The position numbers were made by a program, and so were the translations under genes. Shown piece by piece: positions 50,339-59,191 of a stretch of 64,000 nt of DNA. Source of the DNA: Sphingopyxis sp. Lineage in GTDB: Bacteria > Pseudomonadota > Alphaproteobacteria > Sphingomonadales > Sphingomonadaceae. The notes beneath the pieces are model-generated. The model was not told the DNA's origin, ran no database searches, and saw only the letters and a program-made list of their open reading frames with translations. The DNA lies in contig JASBSJ010000066.1 in the NCBI GenBank assembly GCA_030148985.1, forward strand, positions 62,001 through 126,000, given 5' to 3'. Position 1 is the stretch's first letter; every line of letters starts with the position of its first letter.

Positions 50339-51052
50339 ATGGACAATTCGGGCCACCCCCTCGTCATTGTCTGTGACCTGGACGATACGCTTTATCTGGA
50401 GCGCGATTATGTCGCGAGCGGCTTCAAGGCAGTAGGCGGATGGGCCGAAACGCATTTATCACTGGCGAACTTCGAAAATGTCGCATGGCGATTGTTTCAG
50501 GCTGGGCGCAGGGAACGGGTTTTCGACGCCGCGTTGCATGAATTGGGCGTGGCGGGGGACAGCGACCTGATCCAGCAGATGGTCTCGGTCTATCGCAGCC
50601 ACAAGCCAATGATTGCACTCCGCGACGACGTGCATCACTTTCTGGGTGGTCTCCACCGGCCGGACGGACTTGCGCTTGTGACCGACGGCTATCGCGAGGC
50701 GCAGGAAAACAAGATCGCGGCGTTGCGGCTTGGCGAATTGGGTTTCTCGCCGATCGTTGTGACCGACATATGGGGGCGCGACTATTGGAAACCGCACCCG
50801 CGGGCTTTCCGCCTGATAGCCGACGCCTTCGACAGCAAACCCCGCCGCTTCGTCTATATCGCCGATAATGCCACCAAGGATTTTCTGGCCCCCAACCAGC
50901 TGGGCTGGACCACCGTTCAGATAACGAGGAAAGGCGGACTGCACAGGAGCGAGCCGCCAACCCCCGAGCATGCTCCGGCGACGCGGATTGCGAGCTTCGA
51001 CCAATTGCCCGATGCGCTCGGCATTGCGCAAAGCCATATGCGCGAAAGCTGA
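50339..51052 (+). CDS. HAD-superfamily hydrolase
   Basis: A 237-residue phosphatase-type HAD protein. Motif I is VCDLDDTLY (Asp13/Asp15), motif II LALVTDGYREAQ, motif III includes DYWKPHPRAF with the conserved Lys, and motif IV is YIADNATKDF. A helical cap lies between motifs I and II. It begins three bases after the ATP-grasp stop. HAD proteins of this group beside ATP-grasp genes in capsule loci are uncharacterised; a sugar-phosphate or acyl-phosphate substrate is plausible. Confidence 0.88.
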   Translation: MDNSGHPLVIVCDLDDTLYLERDYVASGFKAVGGWAETHLSLANFENVAWRLFQAGRRERVFDAALHELGVAGDSDLIQQMVSVYRSHKPMIALRDDVHHFLGGLHRPDGLALVTDGYREAQENKIAALRLGELGFSPIVVTDIWGRDYWKPHPRAFRLIADAFDSKPRRFVYIADNATKDFLAPNQLGWTTVQITRKGGLHRSEPPTPEHAPATRIASFDQLPDALGIAQSHMRES

Positions 51053-51056
51053 TCCG

Positions 51057-52160
51057 ATGAAAATCATGTTCGTGCTTGCCGGGCTGGGGGCAGGGGGCGC
51101 TGAACGGGTGGTGTCGCTCCTTTCCGGCGAAATGATCCGGCGCGGGCATGACATATCGGTCGTCAGCTTCGACGCGCCGGGCGACCCCGTGTTCCATTCG
51201 CTTCATTCGCAGGTCGATATTGTCCGACTGGCCATTCCCCCGGGCGGAGGATCGCCCTTGCGCGGTGTCGAGGCCATTTGCCGCCGAACGGCGGCTCTGC
51301 GCGGCCTTTTCAAACGGCGCCGACCCGATGTTGTCATCTCCTTCCTGACCAAGATCAATGTGCTTTCGATCGTCGCATCGACCGGATTGCAGATTCCGGT
51401 CGTGATCTCCGAACGCAATAATCCCGTCGCCCAGCGTGCCCACCCGTTGTGGGCAATTGCCTGGAAACTTGCCGCCCGCCGCGCCGCGGGCATCGTATTA
51501 CAAACGCAAGCCATCAAGGATCTCTATCCGGCGGATATCCGGTCGCGCGCCGTGGTCATTCCCAACCCGGTGGCTCCTGTTGCGGCGAAACCCGAGCCGC
51601 ATGATGGCTTGGTCATGACTGCAGTTGGCCGACTGGATTGGCAGAAAGGTTTTGACATGCTGATCAAAGCCTTCGCCACCGTCGCCGAAGACTTCCCGGG
51701 CTGGATGCTGGTCATTTGGGGCGAGGGAAAAGCAAAGGCTGAGCTTCAATCGCTCGTAAACGAAACAGGGTGCGCCGATCGTATCAAACTGGCGGGTAAA
51801 AGCCGCACCCCGGCCGACTGGATGAAAACCGCCGACCTGTTCGTTCTGTCTTCGCGATACGAGGGCTTTCCGAACGTATTGCTGGAGGCGATGGCATTCG
51901 GGATTCCGGTCGTATCCTTCCGCTGCAAATTTGGTCCCGAGGATATTATCGACGATGGCGTGAATGGCCTGCTGGCCGAACCCGAGAATATCGATAGCCT
52001 GACGCAGGCGTTACGAAAAATCATGAGTAACAAAGAGGTTAGGTATCGAATCGGCGCAGCCGGATCCGCCAGTGTAGCGGGTTATCGAGTGAGCGACATT
52101 GTCTCAAAATGGGAAGCTTTGGCGAAAAAGAGATTTACACCAAGGGAAAATAGTGATTAG
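51057..52160 (+). CDS. Glycosyltransferase family 4 protein
   Basis: A 367-residue GT-B enzyme. The start at 51057 follows the HAD stop by four bases; a reading from 50970 would overlap it and is rejected. It opens MKIMFVLAGLGAGGAERVV with the GGAE loop. The C-terminal domain has AVGRLDWQKGFDMLIKAF, VIWGEGKAKAEL and LSSRYEGFPNVLLEAMAFG (E-x7-E element). It resembles GalNAc- or glucosyltransferases of capsule and O-antigen pathways. It is the last gene of the rightward operon that starts at 43622. Confidence 0.9.
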   Translation: MKIMFVLAGLGAGGAERVVSLLSGEMIRRGHDISVVSFDAPGDPVFHSLHSQVDIVRLAIPPGGGSPLRGVEAICRRTAALRGLFKRRRPDVVISFLTKINVLSIVASTGLQIPVVISERNNPVAQRAHPLWAIAWKLAARRAAGIVLQTQAIKDLYPADIRSRAVVIPNPVAPVAAKPEPHDGLVMTAVGRLDWQKGFDMLIKAFATVAEDFPGWMLVIWGEGKAKAELQSLVNETGCADRIKLAGKSRTPADWMKTADLFVLSSRYEGFPNVLLEAMAFGIPVVSFRCKFGPEDIIDDGVNGLLAEPENIDSLTQALRKIMSNKEVRYRIGAAGSASVAGYRVSDIVSKWEALAKKRFTPRENSD

Positions 52161-52273
52161 TTTGTATACAGCTTTTATGCCGCGACGTCTCTGGAGGGGG
52201 GAAGGCGCTGCTAAAGCGAATTACGTGTGGTCGCACGGGTCAATTAAAGAAGCCATAGCCTGAACAGGCTCAA

Positions 52274-52326
52274 GTTGAAAAATTCACTTTTTCAACAACT
52301 GTTCGGTGCGCTTCAGAAGTTGTTGA
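52274..52326 (+). promoter_or_regulatory. Two overlapping, mutually exclusive leader hairpins before the LuxR-type gene
   Basis: Hairpin A pairs GTTGAAAAA (52274-52282) with TTTTTCAAC (52288-52296) around a 5-base loop. Hairpin B pairs TCAACAACT (52292-52300) with AGTTGTTGA (52318-52326). Both stems are perfect 9-bp repeats and share 52292-52296, so only one can form at a time. Hairpin B ends just before the GGGTGGG ribosome-binding site of the gene at 52341. This could be a leader switch or overlapping operators. Confidence 0.5.
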
Positions 52327-52340
52327 TTGGGTGGGCCATA

Positions 52341-53084
52341 ATGCGTGTAGATTTCAGAGTTTCGATCCTTGGGCGTAACGAGATCGCCCGAGAAGGTCTT
52401 CGTCGAATACTGTCTGACGACGGTGTCGAAGTTTGTTGCGTTTCCGAATTTCAGGGCGGACTGCCGTTCGAAACGGAATCGCGAAACGATGACAAATCCC
52501 ACATCGTGCTGTGCCTGATCGCGGGTGAGGACGAAACGATAACGACGATCCGGGATCTGCGGCAATCGCTGCCCAACGCCCGCATCGTGGTGATGGTCGA
52601 TCATTTCACGCTCGACAATGTCGCGGCCGCCTTCGGAGAAGGGGTCGATGGGTATATCGTGAGCGGTATCGGATGCGAATCCCTGATCGGCGTATTGCAA
52701 TTGACCGCGGTGGGAGAGAAGGTTTTCCCGTCGCAAATGGCGCCGATGCTGACCGCTTCGGTCTGGAAGCTTCTCGCGAGCAATTGGAAATTCAACAACG
52801 ACATCAACCTCTCGACCCGTGAGATCGAGATTCTGCGTTGCCTGATGAACGGCGATTGCAACAAGGTCATTGCCCGCCGCCTCGACATTTCAGAGGCAAC
52901 CGTGAAAGTTCATGTGAAGGCAGTGCTTCGCAAGATGCGCGTGACGAACCGCACCCAGGCGGCGATCTGGGCTATCACCCGGGGCCTTGGTCAGCGGGAC
53001 CGTCGGGCGCCGTCGCAATCCGAGTTCGATTATCGGCGCGCAGCCCCCGCGAGTACAAGACCGCAATTGCCGGCAGCGTTATAG
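52341..53084 (+). CDS. LuxR-type transcription regulator with degenerate receiver domain
   Basis: A 247-residue NarL/LuxR-type regulator. The N-terminal receiver-like domain (about residues 5-125) lacks the usual active site: the acidic pair is GRN, the phospho-acceptor position is Cys58 (in HIVLCLIAG), and the conserved Lys is replaced near GYIVSG. The C-terminal HTH is intact (LSTREIEILRCLMNG, KVIARRLDISEATVKVHVKAVLRKM). The ATG at 52341 is preferred over the in-frame TTG at 52275, which would add an unrelated N-terminus. It probably controls the flanking polysaccharide genes without classical phosphorylation. Its last 110 bp overlap the convergent wzx gene. Confidence 0.85.
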   Translation: MRVDFRVSILGRNEIAREGLRRILSDDGVEVCCVSEFQGGLPFETESRNDDKSHIVLCLIAGEDETITTIRDLRQSLPNARIVVMVDHFTLDNVAAAFGEGVDGYIVSGIGCESLIGVLQLTAVGEKVFPSQMAPMLTASVWKLLASNWKFNNDINLSTREIEILRCLMNGDCNKVIARRLDISEATVKVHVKAVLRKMRVTNRTQAAIWAITRGLGQRDRRAPSQSEFDYRRAAPASTRPQLPAAL

Positions 53085-54348
53085 CATTCGCGACAAGGTG
53101 AGCGATGCTCGCACCGACGATCCCGAGGTTCGGGATGGTGATGGCCAAGGTGGCATAAAATGCCGCCGCGGATGCGGCAACGATGCCAAGTACCTTCATT
53201 TGCAGGCCCATGTTCGCCAGCGCGGGCCTTAGGGCGCTACCGCACAGCAGGATCAAGGTCGCGATCGAATGGACGATCAAGGGCAGGGTGGCGCCCAGAT
53301 ATTGCGGTCCGGCTATCAGCAAGATGAGTGGTTCGGCAAAGATCACGAGCGACAGCGAGCAGGCCAACGCGCCGGCCAGGGTCATGACTTCGATCTGCAT
53401 GACAAGCTTCTTGAACTTTTCGACTTCGCCCCTGGCCCACAAACGCGCGAGATGGGGGAAGGAAACCTGTTGTAATGTACCGCCAGCCTTGGTCAGCGCA
53501 TAACCTAGCTTTCGCGCGATCTGGTAGATCCCGGCCGAGGCGGGCCCCATAAACGCCCCGACCGCGAGCACATCGACCTCCTGCGTGCTTTTGCGCAACA
53601 GGATCGTGGCGTTGGAGGAGAGGATCATGGGCCACATGCCGGGGTTTTCCCGTGCCACCGATCGCAAGGGCTGGCGAAGGAAGCCGGTGAATTGGTTCGC
53701 GCGCAGCGTGCGGTAGGAAATCATCGCCAGCACGAGGCGTTGTCCGACCTGAACGACGATCAGGATCAGCAGATAGGCCATCAGCGGCGCCTCCATCGCG
53801 GCGGCGATGGCGACGAAGATCAGACGGAATACCGCGGCGACCGGATCGAGCCAGGCGATGGTCGCGAACTTGTCGAAAATCCGCAAGATGCCAAGCGGGA
53901 TCGACCCGACGCCGAAGATCAGCGCGATGGAATAGAGGCGCGCCATCATCACCGCTTCGTCCGTCCAGCCGAAAATTTGCCCAGCGAGGCCGGCAAAGGC
54001 AATGCAGATGGCCGCCGCGACGAGCGATCCACCGACGTCGAGCGCGGTACCGAACTTGACGAGCCGCAAGAAACGCGGCGTGTCGCCCCCCTCCAGCGCA
54101 ATCGCCCCGTAGCGAATAAAGGATTGCCAGCTTTCCAGCTTGATGAGCTGGTTGATGAGTTTGCCATAGGATTCGATCAGCACAATCAGCCCGAGACCGG
54201 TCGGACCCAGACTGCGCGCGAGAATCCCCATCGTGACAACGCCGAGCAGCAATGCGGCCGCATTTCCCGATATCAGCTGGGTGACATTTTTGAGAACCCT
54301 GGGAAGAAACTGGTCGCCGGCAATCCGTTTCAGTTGGCGATCGATCAT
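52975..54348 (-). CDS. wzx: Polysaccharide flippase (Wzx, oligosaccharide transporter family)
   Basis: A 457-residue membrane protein with about 12-14 helices, of the polysaccharide-synthase/MOP fold. It flips undecaprenyl-diphosphate repeat units to the periplasm. Recognisable pieces are the N-terminal GNAAALLLGVVTMGILARSLGPTGLG and a central LLRKSTQEVDVLAVGAFMG. The start at 54348 has AAGGG upstream and begins MIDRQLKRIAG; a reading to 54381 is less likely. It is the only flippase seen, so it may serve both export blocks. The 3' end overlaps the regulator gene tail to tail. Confidence 0.88.
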   Translation of the reverse strand: MIDRQLKRIAGDQFLPRVLKNVTQLISGNAAALLLGVVTMGILARSLGPTGLGLIVLIESYGKLINQLIKLESWQSFIRYGAIALEGGDTPRFLRLVKFGTALDVGGSLVAAAICIAFAGLAGQIFGWTDEAVMMARLYSIALIFGVGSIPLGILRIFDKFATIAWLDPVAAVFRLIFVAIAAAMEAPLMAYLLILIVVQVGQRLVLAMISYRTLRANQFTGFLRQPLRSVARENPGMWPMILSSNATILLRKSTQEVDVLAVGAFMGPASAGIYQIARKLGYALTKAGGTLQQVSFPHLARLWARGEVEKFKKLVMQIEVMTLAGALACSLSLVIFAEPLILLIAGPQYLGATLPLIVHSIATLILLCGSALRPALANMGLQMKVLGIVAASAAAFYATLAITIPNLGIVGASIAHLVANAITLPAIAVLYSRGLRADNRTRIATAPDGPADQGPG

Positions 54349-54661
54349 GCCCTTGGATCGTAAGCTAAAGATTGGACGCACCCCTGAAAAAATTGGCCCG
54401 GCCGCGTCGGGGCGGCCCCCCGAAACGGCCGCCGCAAGCTATGCGAAAGGCTGGCGGACCGCCTCTGCTACTATGTCCGATATGCTATACCTCGGAAGGG
54501 GTAATACCATGCATCCACGCGATACAGCAGATTGATCAGCGCGGCGCCCCCGGAACTGATGTAGGGTCGAGGCCGGGTCGCATTCCCGTGCCCTTGCAAC
54601 GGTTGCAAGCGGATTGGGACTGGAAGGGCCGATTTAACCTTCGGCCCGCGTAGGGGACATC
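54349..54661. promoter_or_regulatory. Divergent wzx / wzc intergenic region with palindrome and leader hairpin
   Basis: This 313-bp gap has no gene. Three symmetric elements are seen. First, GGCGGCC (54411-54417) pairs with GGCCGCC (54427-54433). Second, a perfect palindrome CTTGCAAC-g-GTTGCAAG lies at 54593-54609, a good operator candidate. Third, GGGCCGA (54626-54632) pairs with TCGGCCC (54641-54647) around an 8-base loop, ending five bases before the AGGGGA ribosome-binding site of the wzc-like gene. Promoters should lie near 54440-54540. Confidence 0.45.
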
Positions 54662-56971
54662 ATGAGTGCAGTCGTAAAGGGGTATTCCAACGGGCCGTCG
54701 TTGCCGGTGCCGGTATCGCCGCGCGGCGACTATACGGATCACAGCTCCCCGTCCGGCCTGCTCTGGATTCTCCGTCGGCGGCTGACGCTGATCGTGCTGA
54801 CGATGGCGATTGTTATCGGGGCGACCGCTGTCGTCCTGATGCTGACCACCCCGGTGTATCGCGCGACCGCAGTGATGCAAATCGACGAGACGAGCGTCAA
54901 CGCCGAGCGAAGCGAAACCGCGCCGCCGTCCGTCCGCGAAATCGAACAGCAGCTGGATTATGAAGTGCGGGTGCAGATCGAAGCGCTCAAATCGCGAGCG
55001 GTCGCCGAGCGGGTCGTCGCGGACCTGCAACTCTATAATGTTCCCGAGTTCAACCCGAAGGGGTATAAGCCGCTGGCTGCCAAGGCGGTCGCCAGTACGC
55101 CGCGCGCAGACGTGGGCGATGAACGCGACGACCGGCAGGAAAGCGGTACAGCCGCTCCAGCGTCCGACCCGATCGCGGCGGTGCCGCCGGCGGTCATCGA
55201 AGACACGACCGATGCGTTGCAGAAGCAGGTCAGCGCCGAGCAGGCCGGAGCCACGAATTTCATCCGCGTGACGGCCGAGTCGAGCGACCCTGACATGGCG
55301 ACGAAGATCGCCAATGCCGTGGTCCAGGCCTATGTCGCGACGCGGACCGAAGATCTGGCCGACAACAACCGTCGTCAGATCGAGGATATTGGCGCGCGGA
55401 CCGAAGAATTGAGTGAGCGTTTGAAAACCGCCGAATATCGGGTCGCGAATTTCAAGCGGGACAAGGGCATCGATTCCAGCTTTGCTGTCGGTGCGGGCGC
55501 GGCGCAGATTCAGGGCGCCGCAGCGGAGGTGGCGTCCGCGCGCGGCGCGAGCGCCGAAGCGGCGGCCGTCGCGGCGCGGCAAAGAATGGCCGGTTCCGCG
55601 ACATCCGGTTTGCTCACCAGTCTGCGCAGCCAGGAATCCGAACTGAAGGCCAAGTTGGCGAATCTTTCGACCCAATATGGTGCCCGTCACCCCGAAGTGA
55701 TGAGCGTGACTGCCGAGCTTCGCATCGTTCAGGGCGCGGTGGCCGCCGAGGCAGCGAGGGCTGCCGCCAATGTCCAGTCGGCGAGCGACGGTGCCAGCGC
55801 GCGCGCGGGGTATATTTCGTCCGAACTTGGCGGGTTGCGTGCGAAGGCGCGGAGTCAGGATCTGGCCAGCCCGGAGCTCGCAAGCCTCGAACGCGAAGTG
55901 GAGACGTCGAAAAGCCTGTATCTCGGGATGCTCGAGCGGGTGAAAGAGTTGCAGATTCGCGGCGCGAATCCGACGCCTGAAGCGCTGCCGGTGTCGGAAG
56001 CCATCGTTCCGGTCAGCCCCAGCTATCCCAAGCCCTTTCAATCGCTGTCGGTCGCCTTTGTCAGTTCCATCGTTCTCGGCATATTCTTGGCTCTGATCGT
56101 GGACTCGTTCGACAACCGGGTACGCAGCGGCGATCAGATCGAACGGCTGACGGCGCTTCCGACATTTACGATGATCCCGCAGCGCGGCACGATTCCTCAG
56201 CGGCTGGATGGCCCCGACGAGACGATCGCCGCGCCCAAGTCGATCTTTGCCGAAGCATTCAGAGGCGGGTTTCTGGAAATCCTGGCTCGCACGAGCGGCG
56301 AGAATTCCCGCGTCATCATGATCGCCTCTGCCCTGCCGGGCGAAGGAAAGACGACCGTTTCGCTGGGCACCGCATTTTCGGCGCTGTCGCAGGGGATGAG
56401 CGCGATCGCCCTGGATTTCGATTTCCGCCGCAGGGGCATGACCAAGACGCTGGGCCTGCAGGACAGTGCGGCTGGTCTGGACACCTATCTGATGGGCACG
56501 ACATCGCTCGAAGACTCGATCTGCTATCCCGGCAAAGGCGGCGGGATCGCGAGCATGCCGGTAACCGCCGTGCCCGACGATCCGTCGGGCCTGTTCGAGC
56601 CCGAGAAGCTGGCTACCCTGTTCGAGGCATTGCGATCGCAGTTCGACTTTATTGTGATCGATACGCCGCCGATCATGGCATTGCGCGATGCGAAAGTGCT
56701 CGCCGCATTTTCCGATGCGTCGGTCATGACGGCGCGGTGGGGCGCGAGCACCCCCGATACGGTGCGTTCGGTCACTAAGATATTGGGCGACGTATTGATC
56801 GGTGTCATCATCACGCGGGTCGACTACACGAAACACGCGCGGTTCGGTTACGGCGATGCGGTACAACATTATTCAAAATATTCAGCCTATTACAACGACA
56901 ACGACGATCTGCGTCCAGGTCTTGTAAGGCGGTGGTTGTCGAAGTTTCGCGATAAATTGTCGGCAGCTTGA
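54662..56971 (+). CDS. Polysaccharide co-polymerase / tyrosine autokinase (second Wzc/ExoP-like)
   Basis: A 769-residue inner-membrane protein. The first helix is at about residues 43-62, followed by a Wzz-type periplasmic region with long Ala-rich coiled-coil stretches (about 250-400). The second helix is near 461-482, then a cytoplasmic BY-kinase domain. Walker A is ALPGEGKTT (about 556-564), Walker A' is AIALDFDFRRRG and Walker B is FIVIDTPP (about 662). The tail is tyrosine-rich (HYSKYSAYYND) before a basic C-terminus. It is distinct from the kinase at 8198 and probably serves the second locus together with the short OPX protein. Confidence 0.92.
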   Translation: MSAVVKGYSNGPSLPVPVSPRGDYTDHSSPSGLLWILRRRLTLIVLTMAIVIGATAVVLMLTTPVYRATAVMQIDETSVNAERSETAPPSVREIEQQLDYEVRVQIEALKSRAVAERVVADLQLYNVPEFNPKGYKPLAAKAVASTPRADVGDERDDRQESGTAAPASDPIAAVPPAVIEDTTDALQKQVSAEQAGATNFIRVTAESSDPDMATKIANAVVQAYVATRTEDLADNNRRQIEDIGARTEELSERLKTAEYRVANFKRDKGIDSSFAVGAGAAQIQGAAAEVASARGASAEAAAVAARQRMAGSATSGLLTSLRSQESELKAKLANLSTQYGARHPEVMSVTAELRIVQGAVAAEAARAAANVQSASDGASARAGYISSELGGLRAKARSQDLASPELASLEREVETSKSLYLGMLERVKELQIRGANPTPEALPVSEAIVPVSPSYPKPFQSLSVAFVSSIVLGIFLALIVDSFDNRVRSGDQIERLTALPTFTMIPQRGTIPQRLDGPDETIAAPKSIFAEAFRGGFLEILARTSGENSRVIMIASALPGEGKTTVSLGTAFSALSQGMSAIALDFDFRRRGMTKTLGLQDSAAGLDTYLMGTTSLEDSICYPGKGGGIASMPVTAVPDDPSGLFEPEKLATLFEALRSQFDFIVIDTPPIMALRDAKVLAAFSDASVMTARWGASTPDTVRSVTKILGDVLIGVIITRVDYTKHARFGYGDAVQHYSKYSAYYNDNDDLRPGLVRRWLSKFRDKLSAA

Positions 56972-56976
56972 GCCGC

Positions 56977-56992
56977 GGTTCGTCGGCGAACC
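56977..56992 (+). terminator. Possible weak terminator hairpin
   Basis: GGTTCG-tcgg-CGAACC forms a 6-bp stem with a tetraloop five bases after the second wzc-like gene. No U-tract follows directly, although a T-run occurs about 20 bases later. It could be a weak terminator or simply a 3' stabilising hairpin. Confidence 0.3.
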
Positions 56993-57194
56993 CTGGATGC
57001 GCATTCATTTTTGACCGGTTGGCGCGCTACGGCGCATGGCAAAGATGACCTTTTTAGCGGCCCGATTATTTTCGACGAACCGCATTGCCAGTGTGTCCAA
57101 TCGAATGACGGCATAGTTGTTTGCTAACTTCTTTAACCTATTCTGGCTTTGTTCCTTGCAGCCAAACCGGATGCAGCGACCGGGGGCAAAGTCG

Positions 57195-59045
57195 ATGATG
57201 GTGCGGGCGTCCTTTATAGCTTTGGCTTGTTCTCTACTTGCAGGCTGCGGTGGTGACTCAGGCGGCTCTGGCGGCAATCCGCCGGTCACGGTTACGCCGA
57301 CACCCAGCCCGACGCCGACGCCGGCCCCAACACCGACGCCCGCACCCACACCCACGCCGACACCGGCCCCCACGCCCACACCGACTCCCACGCCAACGCC
57401 CACTCCGACGGGGGCGGCAGCGGCGTTTGCAAATCCGGATAATGGAAATATTCCCGATCGCGCCAAGCACCCGATCGCATTCCCGACCGCGATCGGCTTT
57501 GGGCGGAACGCCAGCGTGCGAAGCGCAGACGCCGTCGTGTACAAGATCAATTCGCTGGAAGACACCGCGGTCGCCGGCGACGGCAAGATCACCTACCGTG
57601 AATGTGCCTTGGCCCTTGCGGTAACCTCGCCCTATAATATTCCCGCCGGGCGGCCGCGATACTGCCTGTTCGATGTCGCCGGCGCGATCATCATGCAGGC
57701 GCCCGCGCCGATCACGATACCCAAAATCTATATTGCCGGGCAGACATCGCCGGGCGGCATCGAGTTCAGGCTGGGGGCAAATTATGACCCGGTCGATTCG
57801 CTCATCGATACCAGGGGCGGTGGCGATCACATGATCCTGCGTTATGTTCGGGCCAGGCTAGGCGAACATCCCACCCGGATATCGAACAACGGCGATTCGA
57901 TCCGGCTGAACGACACAAGTCATCAGATCGTCGATCATGTGTCGGCGATGTTCGGAACCGACGAGAGCCTGAACCCGAACTGTCGCGATTGCACGATCCA
58001 GTGGTCGATCATCGGCCCCAATATGTGCATCGGCGCGGGTCATACCTCGTCGCTGCATTGCAAGACTTTTTTCATCAACCCCGCCAACAACATAACGATC
58101 GCACATAATATTTCGCAGCATGGCCAGTTCCGCGGGATCAATCTGGGGTTGGGGATCAAGCCCAGGGTGCCCGGCACCTATGGGCAAGCCGATGTGTTCA
58201 ATAATGTCGTCTATCACTTTACCGACGAGACCGGGGTGATTTCGAACCAGAATGGCAGCGCCTATGTGAACTATATCGCGAACGTCGCTTTCCGCGGACC
58301 CAACGACAAACCGACGAACAATTTTTTTGCTGCCTTTTTCTCCCGCGATACGGTCGATCCCTACGGCTATAATATCTTCATGTCGGACAATGTGACCCAG
58401 CGCACGCGCGTGCAGGGCTTCTTTGGCCAGACGGTCAGCGATCCGCAAAGATCGGCGGCGGGCTTTCCGACCGCAGCCGACGAAACCAATACCTGCGGCG
58501 TGAACGCGCAGGGCACCGCCGATTGTTCGGTAACGGGTTTTGGCGTCATCCAGTCGCTTGCCTATGCCATGGTGGTCGGCATCACGTCGCGGCAGTATGA
58601 AGCATGGCACATCACCGGCCCGGAACAGGCGATGCGCGACGCATTGGCATTTGCGGGGGCCGATTTGTGCCGCGACGGGCTGTGCCGCGACAATGTCGAT
58701 CAGATGTATATCGACGATATACGCTCGTGCGACAGCGCTCCCTATCTGTTCGAGAATGGTTTTCCTTCGGTCGTGTCCCAGGCCGGTGGTTATGCCAATA
58801 TTACCGCGACGGGCGGCGCGTTGGCCGATAGCGACAATGATGGGATGCCCGACAGCTGGGAAAGCCAGTTCACCAACACCAATCCCAATGTGTGGGACGC
58901 GAACAACGATGCCGATGGCGATGGATATCCCAACATCGAGGAATATCTGAACTTCGTGGCCCGCGATTATGAACGTTACGCCGGTTTTATCGGGTCGGGG
59001 ACGGGCCGTGTGCCGGCTTTCAACTGTGGTCGCCCGATGTTCTGA
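57195..59045 (+). CDS. Pectate-lyase-like lipoprotein with Thr-Pro linker
   Basis: A surface or periplasmic lipoprotein of 616 residues starting at ATG 57195; the signal ends LLAGC at about residue 18. A Gly/Ser stretch and a 39-residue (TP/AP/SP) linker follow. A right-handed beta-helix lyase domain begins near residue 75 ([67 protein letters not shown]). The C-terminus has calcium-type [12 protein letters not shown] and [16 protein letters not shown] segments. An upstream reading to 57117 is unlikely because it would bury the lipoprotein signal. It is related to the lyase at 34520 and probably acts on the exported uronate-rich glycan. Confidence 0.86.
   Translation: MMVRASFIALACSLLAGCGGDSGGSGGNPPVTVTPTPSPTPTPAPTPTPAPTPTPTPAPTPTPTPTPTPTPTGAAAAFANPDNGNIPDRAKHPIAFPTAIGFGRNASVRSADAVVYKINSLEDTAVAGDGKITYRECALALAVTSPYNIPAGRPRYCLFDVAGAIIMQAPAPITIPKIYIAGQTSPGGIEFRLGANYDPVDSLIDTRGGGDHMILRYVRARLGEHPTRISNNGDSIRLNDTSHQIVDHVSAMFGTDESLNPNCRDCTIQWSIIGPNMCIGAGHTSSLHCKTFFINPANNITIAHNISQHGQFRGINLGLGIKPRVPGTYGQADVFNNVVYHFTDETGVISNQNGSAYVNYIANVAFRGPNDKPTNNFFAAFFSRDTVDPYGYNIFMSDNVTQRTRVQGFFGQTVSDPQRSAAGFPTAADETNTCGVNAQGTADCSVTGFGVIQSLAYAMVVGITSRQYEAWHITGPEQAMRDALAFAGADLCRDGLCRDNVDQMYIDDIRSCDSAPYLFENGFPSVVSQAGGYANITATGGALADSDNDGMPDSWESQFTNTNPNVWDANNDADGDGYPNIEEYLNFVARDYERYAGFIGSGTGRVPAFNCGRPMF
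57294..57410 (+). repeat. Tandem Thr-Pro coding repeat
   Basis: This 117-bp stretch encodes 19 dipeptides (TP, with some AP and SP) and a final T, using variants of a six-base ACNCCN unit. It forms the extended linker between the lipid anchor and the lyase domain. Codon wobble varies, which should reduce, but not remove, slippage. Length changes in six-base steps would stay in frame. Confidence 0.85.
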
Positions 59046-59070
59046 CTTTTCCGGCTAATTCGGAATCGCC

Positions 59071-59094
59071 AACGGCCCGTCTTTTTGGGTCGTT
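59071..59094 (+). terminator. Possible terminator hairpin after the lipoprotein lyase
   Basis: AACGGCCC (59071-59078) can pair with GGGTCGTT (59087-59094), including one G-U pair, around a loop containing TTTTT. The T-run is in the loop rather than after the stem, so function as an intrinsic terminator is doubtful. Confidence 0.3.
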
Positions 59095-59191
59095 GCCAAA
59101 TATCTGCGATCGCTAAAAACATTTCCCGTGAGCAAGTGGCCGAACCCGATTTTTTCGTGGCTTCACCTGTCTTGCGGCTTGGAGGAAATGC

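Noticed and set aside
52275-52340. TTG start extending the LuxR-type regulator by 22 residues
   Set aside because: The receiver-like fold begins right after the ATG at 52341, and the added stretch coincides with the two leader hairpins. It is not fully excluded.
54536-56869. 777-codon minus-strand open frame opposite the second wzc
   Set aside because: It is His/Arg/Gly-rich with no motif, while the plus-strand kinase has complete Walker motifs.
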